Assembly: GCA_964491425.1 (NCBI GenBank)
Contig: CAZBFR010000011.1
Location: 1 to 19,232 of the forward strand
DNA: 19,232 bases
Direction of reading: 5' to 3'
Origin: CAYFMS01 sp964491425
GTDB lineage: Bacteria; Patescibacteriota; Patescibacteriia; UBA9934
Part shown: positions 13,578-19,232 of the stretch, piece after piece
Layout of the letters: each line of letters starts with the position of its first letter
How positions within the stretch are numbered: position 1 is the stretch's first letter
Position numbers and translations under genes: made by a program
Notes under the pieces: model-generated
What the model was told of the DNA's origin: nothing
Database searches by the model: none
The model's input: the letters and a program-made list of their open reading frames with translations, nothing else

Positions 13578-14045
13578 TTAAACGCCTTCGCCAAAATGAT
13601 ACTTATCTGTCAATTTTTCGTAGGTAAAGAGCTCTTCCGGTTTAAAGAAGCGATTAATTTCGATTTCGGCCGATTCCGGAGAGTCCGAGGAATGGACCAT
13701 GTTTGCGGGAACATTCATCGAAAGATCCGCACGAATCGTTCCAGCGTCCGCCTTTCGCGGGTTTGTCGCTCCAACAATCTTTCGTACAACCTCGATCGAT
13801 TCGAGTCCCTCAAGGATCATTGCAACGACCGGGGTCTGTTGCATAAACGTCTTCAAGTCATTGAAGAACGGCTTTTCTTTAAGGTGACCGTAGTGCTCGA
13901 TAAGCGTCGCATCGTCGAGATTTGTCATCTTCATCGCAACGATTTTTAAGCCGGTTTGTTCGAGACGAACAATGACTTCGCCGACGCGTTCCCGCTGAAA
14001 CGCATCTGGCTTAATAAGAACCAAAGTTTTTTGAATATCTGCCAT
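13578..14045 (-). CDS. ndk: Nucleoside diphosphate kinase
   Basis: Cytoplasmic enzyme that moves the gamma-phosphate of ATP to nucleoside diphosphates through a phosphohistidine. It has 155 residues, slightly above the usual 140-152. The start TLVLIKPDAFQRERVGEVI is diagnostic. The active-site histidine is H118 in NMVHSSDS (the usual motif is NxxHGSD, so one Gly is Ser here), and the nucleotide-binding region VGATNPRKADAGTIRADL precedes it. It has its own probable promoter overlapping the end of the upstream gene. The region after the stop is the candidate RNA. Confidence 0.97.
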   Translation of the reverse strand: MADIQKTLVLIKPDAFQRERVGEVIVRLEQTGLKIVAMKMTNLDDATLIEHYGHLKEKPFFNDLKTFMQQTPVVAMILEGLESIEVVRKIVGATNPRKADAGTIRADLSMNVPANMVHSSDSPESAEIEINRFFKPEELFTYEKLTDKYHFGEGV

Positions 14046-14062
14046 AGATTTAGTTAGCGAGA

Positions 14063-14091
14063 ACGCTACAATAATAGCATAGGTTTGTCAA
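14063..14091 (-). promoter_or_regulatory. Probable promoter of ndk
   Basis: Minus-strand TTGACA (14086-14091), a perfect -35, lies 17 bp before TAGCGT (14063-14068), a poor -10. The -35 overlaps the stop of the upstream gene. The predicted 5' leader is about 12 nt and has no ribosome binding site. Confidence 0.45.
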
Positions 14092-14951
14092 TTTTGTCGC
14101 CCGAGAGAAAATGTTGCGAAGTGAATCGTGCCGTCAGGGAAAATTTGGACCCGAATATCGCCATCTAGGTCGGTACGAAAAACCTGAACGCCGTAGCTCG
14201 AAAGGCGCGTAAGGATTTCAGGCGACGGGTGTCCGTAGTCATTCCCTTCCCCGAGACTTATTACGGCTACCTCGGGATCGGTTAACGTTAAGAGCGTTTC
14301 AGAGGTTGAAGTCTTGCTCCCGTGATGCCCAACTTTTAACACGTCGATATCGCGAAGGTCACCGGCGATTTTAAGCTCCTCTTCACTTCCAAGGTCTCCG
14401 GTAAAAAGAATGTGCTTCCCGTAAATCGAGAGGATCCCGGCTACCGAAGCGCTATTTGCGTCCTCAGGGTCGAGAACCTCACCTTCCTTCGGCCAAAGGA
14501 CGTCAAAACGACCGCCGTTCGCAAAGAGGATTGTGTCGCCCGCAACCAAATATTCTTCATCTTCTTTTGCAACAAATGTGTGATACACCCTACTTTCGTA
14601 GTCATAGTCAGGAATAAAGACCCGTCCAAATTCAAAATAGTTTGACGCGTGATTAATTCCGTCGAGATGATCGGCGTGCGGGTGTGTCGCTACGACAAAT
14701 TCGATCGTGCGATCCCAAAACGACAGAGTCTCGGTCAGTTTTTCAATCACACCCCCTCCCGGACCTCCATCGATTAGAAGCTGTTCACGACCAATGTCAA
14801 CGAGCGCCGAGTCGCCCTGGCCAACATCGTAAAACCAAATCGTAACAATTTCCGATTTTGGCGTACCTGAAAACGATACGTCGCGTATGTACGCAAACGC
14901 GATCGCTAACGCAAAGAAGAGAACGAGAGCGAAGATTTTCGTCCGAGCCAT
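14088..14951 (-). CDS. ComEC-type metallo-beta-lactamase-fold hydrolase, membrane-anchored
   Basis: This is the hydrolase half that is fused to the C-terminus of ComEC in many bacteria, thought to degrade the non-imported DNA strand. From the ATG at 14951 it has 287 residues. A hydrophobic segment (about residues 5-22) acts as a signal anchor that would place the domain outside the membrane. Motifs are WFYDVGQGDSALVDIG, the metal site THPHADHLDG, LFTGDLG, and KVGHHGSKTSTS. A TTG at 14975 is an alternative start. The frame overlaps the end of comEC by 46 nt in another register, so the two are co-translated from one mRNA. A frameshift within a fused ComEC is the alternative reading. Confidence 0.88.
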   Translation of the reverse strand: MARTKIFALVLFFALAIAFAYIRDVSFSGTPKSEIVTIWFYDVGQGDSALVDIGREQLLIDGGPGGGVIEKLTETLSFWDRTIEFVVATHPHADHLDGINHASNYFEFGRVFIPDYDYESRVYHTFVAKEDEEYLVAGDTILFANGGRFDVLWPKEGEVLDPEDANSASVAGILSIYGKHILFTGDLGSEEELKIAGDLRDIDVLKVGHHGSKTSTSETLLTLTDPEVAVISLGEGNDYGHPSPEILTRLSSYGVQVFRTDLDGDIRVQIFPDGTIHFATFSLGRQN

Positions 14952-16324
14952 AAAAGGAGAATGGTCATGATCCAAAGGAGAATTGCGAGTGGCGGTGAGA
15001 AAGAAAGTGGGATCGTTGCGAAGGAGAGGTCCGCGGTCGTGTTAATAATAAAGAGGATGACGCGAAGAAGAAAGTCCGTCCCGAAAGTAAGCGGGGCGGA
15101 AAGAACTGGGACAAACGAAGCGGGAACGGAAAGGGCGCCGAGAGCCATCGTAAAAGGGACGAGCGGGAGAACGAGCGCGTTTACAAAAAGAGCGATAATG
15201 GAAAAAGTTCCGAATTGGAGCGCGATAATTGGGAACGTCGCGACCGTCGCGGAGATTGTTGAGGCGACCGATTCGCGAAGACCGAGCGCCTCGGGAAGAA
15301 ATTCGAGAGCGCGCGACACCGGCTTTGTTAGGTAAAGAAGGCCGGCGGTTGAGAGGAATGAAAGTTGAAAGGCAACGTCGTCGCGCAAGAGGTAAGGGTT
15401 AAGAGCGAGCATTGCGCAAGCAACAAGAAGAAGACCTTGTTCCGCGCCACTACGCCGACCAAAAATTCGCGCGACAACGACAAGGGTCGCCATAAGCCCA
15501 GCACGAAGGACCGGGGGATCCCCACCCGCAAGCCACACGTAAAAACAGATTGCGAGAATAAGAACCACCCCTGCCGTCTTTCGCTTTAACGATAATGAAA
15601 GAAGGAGTCCAAAAATAAGCGTCGCAAACATCGTTACGTTGTATCCGGAGGCGGCGACAATGTGGGAGGTTCCCGTTTTTTGGAATGCCGTAGACCACGC
15701 ATCGCTAAATTCTTTTTCGCCGAGAAGGAGGCCGTTAAGGAGCGTTCCCTGCGGAATTCCGTACAAACGATTCACCCGGTCGGTAAACGCTTCTCGTAGC
15801 TTTGTCGCCGGCCCGGCACCGCCCTCGACCGTTACGCCTCTCGGTCGCATACACAAGGCAAGGATATCCTTACTCGCAAGATAGCGATCGTAGCGAAATC
15901 CGTCGAAAGGTTCGGGTGCTTCAAGCGTACAGCGAAACGATAAACGATCGCCGGGACGAATCGACTCCCACGGATCTGTAAATACAAGGATGCGGTTCTC
16001 AACCGGGATCGTGTTTACATGTACCCGCTTACCAATCACCTGTAGGCGCTCGAGTCCCTCAACGTCTGCAACCGTAATCACGACTTCAACTTCTTCTCCA
16101 ATACTTCCACGCACCGACCCTTCCCCCGGCCCCGCCTCCGCATACAAAAAAATGCCCCCGAAGAAGGCGATTAAAACCGGAAGAAGATAGACGGTTCGCC
16201 CCCGAAGAACAAACGCGGCCGCAAACGCAATTACCACCACCCACACAGGAATTGAAAAACTCAATACGCCAATCCCGACAATAAATCCAAGGCAAAGGAC
16301 GCGAAGAAATCCGGCAGGGGTCAT
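14906..16324 (-). CDS. comEC: ComEC/Rec2 family DNA-uptake channel protein (channel half only)
   Basis: Polytopic membrane protein that carries single-stranded DNA across the cytoplasmic membrane in natural competence. It has 472 residues with many hydrophobic segments. The N-terminal part holds two closely spaced membrane stretches (residues 8-60) and an OB-like soluble region (about 70-180). The competence domain follows with LLLGEKEFSDAWSTAFQKTG, SHIVAASGYNVTMF and GDPPVLRAGLMATLVVVAR. Full ComEC proteins are usually 700-800 residues with a C-terminal hydrolase; here that part is the next gene. Its start overlaps the upstream dehydrogenase stop (ATGA, 4 nt). Confidence 0.92.
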   Translation of the reverse strand: MTPAGFLRVLCLGFIVGIGVLSFSIPVWVVVIAFAAAFVLRGRTVYLLPVLIAFFGGIFLYAEAGPGEGSVRGSIGEEVEVVITVADVEGLERLQVIGKRVHVNTIPVENRILVFTDPWESIRPGDRLSFRCTLEAPEPFDGFRYDRYLASKDILALCMRPRGVTVEGGAGPATKLREAFTDRVNRLYGIPQGTLLNGLLLGEKEFSDAWSTAFQKTGTSHIVAASGYNVTMFATLIFGLLLSLSLKRKTAGVVLILAICFYVWLAGGDPPVLRAGLMATLVVVARIFGRRSGAEQGLLLVACAMLALNPYLLRDDVAFQLSFLSTAGLLYLTKPVSRALEFLPEALGLRESVASTISATVATFPIIALQFGTFSIIALFVNALVLPLVPFTMALGALSVPASFVPVLSAPLTFGTDFLLRVILFIINTTADLSFATIPLSFSPPLAILLWIMTILLLWLGRKSSLSFSSLR

Positions 16325-17589
16325 AGCCCAATCCCGACAACGGTAAATCCTTTTTTGCGGAGGGCAAAGTGTGGGAGGACATGTTTTCCGTCACCGATAA
16401 TCGGTCGTCGAAGCGTGCGTTTCACGGCGTCAAAATCCGCCTCGATAAATTCCGGCCATTCCGTAAGAACAAGGAGCGCGTCCGCGCCAAGAAGCGCGCT
16501 CTCTTTCGAATCTACGATTGTAATCTTCTCCCCGAAATAGGTTTTTGCATTCTTCCCCGCAACAGGATCATAGGCGCGAATCTTTACACCACGCAAAAGG
16601 AGCGCCTCAACGATCCGTACCGCGGGCGATTCGCGAAGATCGTCCGTGCCCTTGTTAAACGCAAGCCCCCAAACCGCGAGAACCGTCTCCGGTGTAAACG
16701 TTAAAAAACGGTCGAGGTTCGCGAGGAAGGCGCGGTGTTGTGCGTTATTTACTTCGATAATTGGAGCAATAAGTTTTGGTGCGTAGCCGTGGTCACGCCC
16801 GGCGCGATCAAGCGCAAGAACATCTTTTGGAAAACAGGATCCGCCAAACCCCGCTCCGGTTCCTAGAAATTGTTTTCCGATTCGGGAGTCGGCGCCAACA
16901 ATCGCTTCAATATCTTTAATATGTCCGCCGGTAACTTGCGCGATATTTGCGACCTCATTCATAAACGAGAGTCGAAGGGCAAGCATCGTATTTGACGCGT
17001 ACTTTGCGATTTGCGCGGAAGCGATATTTGTAACAAAAATCGGAGCTTGAACGAACGTGTAGATTTCTCGAAGGATCTTCTCGTCGCGGTGTGTCGACAC
17101 GCCAAACACGAGTCGCTCCGGTTTTTCGAAATCCTCGAGTGCTCTCCCCTGTCGCAAAAATTCCGGATTTACCGCAAGCGATAAATCCTCTCGACCAAGC
17201 GCGATACGAAACTCACGCTCACTCCCCGGAGGCGTCGTGCTCTTAACAACGACAAGCGTCCCCGCCCTCGCAACCATCGCAACTTCTCGCAGTGCACTAT
17301 TCACAAATCGCAAATCGCACTCGCCGTTCTCCCCTTGTGGAGTCCCAACACAAACGAATACAACACCCGCCTCCCCGAGCTCTTCGTAACTCGTCGTAAA
17401 CAGAAGTCGCTCCCCCACCTCTTTCATCGCCTCGCGAACACCCGGCTCTTCAAACGGCACCTCCCCCTTCTTCAACCGCGCAACCTTCGCCTCGTCAACA
17501 TCAACGCAAACAACCGTGTGCCCCGCCTTCGCAAGCGCCACGGCTTGGATTAGTCCAACATATCCCGCCCCAACAACCCCAATTTGCAT
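16321..17589 (-). CDS. UDP-glucose/GDP-mannose dehydrogenase family protein, probable UDP-glucose 6-dehydrogenase
   Basis: NAD-dependent enzyme that oxidises a nucleotide sugar at C6 in two steps, typically UDP-glucose to UDP-glucuronate for envelope polysaccharide. It has 422 residues from the ATG at 17589, which starts directly with the Rossmann motif MQIGVVGAGYVGL and has GGGGGAG just upstream. The frame is open to 17844, but that part is antisense to the exporter gene. The catalytic cysteine is C252 in GAGFGGSCFPKD, with K196 and N200 in AKYASN and the C-terminal FNKGTDDLRESP. The exact sugar substrate is inferred. It heads an operon with comEC and the hydrolase. Confidence 0.93.
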   Translation of the reverse strand: MQIGVVGAGYVGLIQAVALAKAGHTVVCVDVDEAKVARLKKGEVPFEEPGVREAMKEVGERLLFTTSYEELGEAGVVFVCVGTPQGENGECDLRFVNSALREVAMVARAGTLVVVKSTTPPGSEREFRIALGREDLSLAVNPEFLRQGRALEDFEKPERLVFGVSTHRDEKILREIYTFVQAPIFVTNIASAQIAKYASNTMLALRLSFMNEVANIAQVTGGHIKDIEAIVGADSRIGKQFLGTGAGFGGSCFPKDVLALDRAGRDHGYAPKLIAPIIEVNNAQHRAFLANLDRFLTFTPETVLAVWGLAFNKGTDDLRESPAVRIVEALLLRGVKIRAYDPVAGKNAKTYFGEKITIVDSKESALLGADALLVLTEWPEFIEADFDAVKRTLRRPIIGDGKHVLPHFALRKKGFTVVGIGL

Positions 17590-17610
17590 AATCTCCCCCG
17601 TTTTACCCCG

Positions 17611-17619
17611 TGCTATACT
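17611..17619 (+). promoter_or_regulatory. Extended -10 promoter of the ABC exporter gene
   Basis: TGCTATACT is an extended -10 (TGn plus TATACT at 17614-17619). The start codon is 10 nt further on, so the transcript would have an untranslated leader of only about 3 nt. No clear -35 is seen. On the minus strand the same bases read TAGTATA and could serve the dehydrogenase in the other direction within the 40-nt divergent gap. Confidence 0.6.
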
Positions 17620-17629
17620 ATTTGTAAAT

Positions 17630-19232
17630 ATGAAAAAGAAGGAGGCAACGGGGCTCGATGTTTTACAAGTATACTTCGGCCAAGCACGAAAACATTTCTT
17701 TAAACTGCTTACCGTTTTTGTATTCATTACCATTGGTAACATCGCAAGTATCGCGATTCCATGGGTCATGAAAGATCTCTTCAATTTGCTCGAACAAACA
17801 ACACCGACAAGCGCAACATTCGCTATTTTTACCCCCGTACTCACCCTTTTCGTATCTGTTAAACTGTTGGAATGGTTTTTTTGGCGCGTTCACGATTTTA
17901 TTTACATTCCTTATCTGCCGAAATCCATGGCGGATCTTGAACTCTCCGCGTACAAAAAACTCCTCGCACAAAGCGAGTCCTATTTTCAAAATGAGTTTGC
18001 CGGGTCTCTTACTCGCCAAATCCGTCGACTATCGGATGGCTTTGATCAATTTAGTAGCCATGTCATTTTTGAAATCTACCCAACGACCGCAATCCTTGTC
18101 GGATCCATCATCGGACTAAGTATTCAACGTCCAATTCTTGGACTCGCCTTCGGCATTTGGGTTACGGTGTTTATCGGCATACAGTTTTTTCTTACACGAA
18201 TCGCATCGCGTTACGACGTGAGACGCGACGAACTTGATTCGAGCCTAAGCGGAGAAATCGCTGACTCGGTTTCAAACGCAATAACAATCAAAAGTTTTGC
18301 AACCGAAGACTTAGAGTTTCAAAAGCTTACGATGGCGGAACAAAAATTAGCAAAAGCGACCTCGTTAAGCTGGACGGCTCACATGCTTATTTTCACCATT
18401 CAAACATTACTCATTATTACAATTGAGGTTAGTCTTTATTATTTTGGGGTAAAACTTTGGCTCGCTGAACAAATCACCCTTGGCGATATTGCCTTTATTC
18501 AAACGTTCCTTGCGCTCGTTTTCTTTAAGATTTGGGATGTTGCACGTATCTTTAGAAAGATCGCTTCAACGATCACCGGAAGTAAAGAAATAGTAACAAT
18601 GATGAATCAGAAAATTGAGATTACGGATATTTCTAGCGCTCAACCACTAAAAGTGAGGGCGGGGAAAATTGTTTTTAGCAAAGTTTCATTTGCCTTTCAA
18701 AAAAATCAACCGGTCATTAAAAATTTGTCGCTCACGATTGACGCAAAACAAAAAGTTGCCCTTATTGGACCTTCAGGTGCGGGAAAGTCGACCATGGTCA
18801 AACTCTTGATGCGATTCTTTGATCTCCAAAAAGGAACAATCACAATAGACGGACAAAATACGGCGAAAGTCACTCAAGCCTCGCTTCGCTCCGCAATCTC
18901 TATCGTCCCTCAAGATCCAATTCTTTTTCATCGCTCCCTACTCGATAACATCCGCTATGGAAAACAGGATGCGACGATGGACGAGGTGATCGACGCTGCG
19001 AAGAAGGCACACTGCCATGAATTTATTTCTGCACTTAAGGACGGTTACGAAACATTTGTCGGCGAACGTGGTGTTAAACTTTCCGGTGGCGAGCGCCAAC
19101 GCGTAGCGATCGCTCGCGCAATTCTTCGTAACGCGCCAATTCTCGTTCTCGACGAAGCAACTTCCGCACTCGATTCACAAAGCGAGCAACTAATCCAAGC
19201 CGCGCTCCGTGAACTCATGAAAAACAAAACCG
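17630..19232 (+). CDS. ABC exporter half-transporter (fused membrane and ATPase domains), cut by window edge
   Basis: Type IV (MsbA-like) ABC exporter, 534 codons visible with no stop before the window edge. A membrane domain with about five or six hydrophobic stretches covers residues 25-320. The ATPase domain follows with Walker A GPSGAGKST (380-388), Q-loop glutamine Q428, signature LSGGERQR (484-491) and Walker B ILVLDEATSALD with catalytic E509. Only the end of the ATPase domain is missing. The reading frame was translated from the sequence directly, starting at the ATG at 17630. It is the only plus-strand gene of the window. The cargo is unknown (lipid, peptide or drug), and it probably works as a homo- or heterodimer with a gene further right. 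Confidence 0.93.
   Translation, partial: MKKKEATGLDVLQVYFGQARKHFFKLLTVFVFITIGNIASIAIPWVMKDLFNLLEQTTPTSATFAIFTPVLTLFVSVKLLEWFFWRVHDFIYIPYLPKSMADLELSAYKKLLAQSESYFQNEFAGSLTRQIRRLSDGFDQFSSHVIFEIYPTTAILVGSIIGLSIQRPILGLAFGIWVTVFIGIQFFLTRIASRYDVRRDELDSSLSGEIADSVSNAITIKSFATEDLEFQKLTMAEQKLAKATSLSWTAHMLIFTIQTLLIITIEVSLYYFGVKLWLAEQITLGDIAFIQTFLALVFFKIWDVARIFRKIASTITGSKEIVTMMNQKIEITDISSAQPLKVRAGKIVFSKVSFAFQKNQPVIKNLSLTIDAKQKVALIGPSGAGKSTMVKLLMRFFDLQKGTITIDGQNTAKVTQASLRSAISIVPQDPILFHRSLLDNIRYGKQDATMDEVIDAAKKAHCHEFISALKDGYETFVGERGVKLSGGERQRVAIARAILRNAPILVLDEATSALDSQSEQLIQAALRELMKNKT

Noticed and set aside
16321..17844. 507-codon version of the sugar dehydrogenase
   Set aside because: The extra 85 codons are antisense to the exporter gene; the Rossmann motif begins exactly at the ATG at 17589, preceded by a G-rich ribosome site.
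1..19232. CRISPR arrays, insertion sequences, phage or defence genes, tRNA or rRNA genes
   Set aside because: No repeat-spacer pattern, transposase, integrase, nuclease cassette or RNA gene signature was seen on either strand.

Overview
The window is about 19 kb of compact bacterial DNA, roughly 50% GC, with the standard genetic code (TAA, TAG and TGA all end genes). Gene order, very short intergenic gaps, near-absence of Shine-Dalgarno sites, promoters lying almost on top of start codons, long-form uS12, an N-terminally extended uL23 and a lone ComEC system fit a Candidate Phyla Radiation (Patescibacteria) genome. This placement is inference from style and content; no marker was aligned.

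Layout. Nearly everything is on the minus strand. Right to left from 9.0 kb to the left edge run the str and S10 ribosomal clusters: rpsL, rpsG, fusA, a small acidic His/Asp-repeat protein, tuf, rpsJ, rplC, rplD, rplW, rplB, rpsS, rplV and rpsC (cut by the edge). The block is split by intrinsic terminators after fusA and after tuf, and by a structured 291-nt gap between rpsJ and rplC. Upstream of rpsL lie an FMN reductase, murA and an M50-family membrane protease in one apparent operon (11.5 to 9.05 kb). Then comes an unrecognised 535-residue protein (11.6 to 13.2 kb), a 339-nt non-coding stretch that looks like a structured RNA ending in an intrinsic terminator, and ndk. From 17.6 to 14.1 kb a UDP-sugar dehydrogenase, the ComEC channel and a separate ComEC-type metallo-beta-lactamase protein form an overlapping operon. 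A divergent ABC exporter starts at 17.63 kb on the plus strand and runs off the right edge.

Functions. The left half is translation machinery (30S and 50S proteins plus EF-G and EF-Tu). The middle combines peptidoglycan precursor synthesis (MurA, with Asp replacing the usual catalytic Cys115, which predicts fosfomycin insensitivity), membrane proteolysis and nucleotide supply. The right part covers envelope sugar acids, DNA uptake across the membrane and export.

Most unusual parts. (1) The candidate structured RNA at 13.32-13.58 kb and the orphan 535-residue gene just downstream of it, which has higher GC, a strong Shine-Dalgarno site inside a small hairpin, and its own terminator-like hairpin. 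(2) The hairpin-rich leader before rplC. (3) The acidic HDHDHDH protein between fusA and tuf. No tRNA, rRNA, CRISPR array, insertion sequence or prophage gene was seen.
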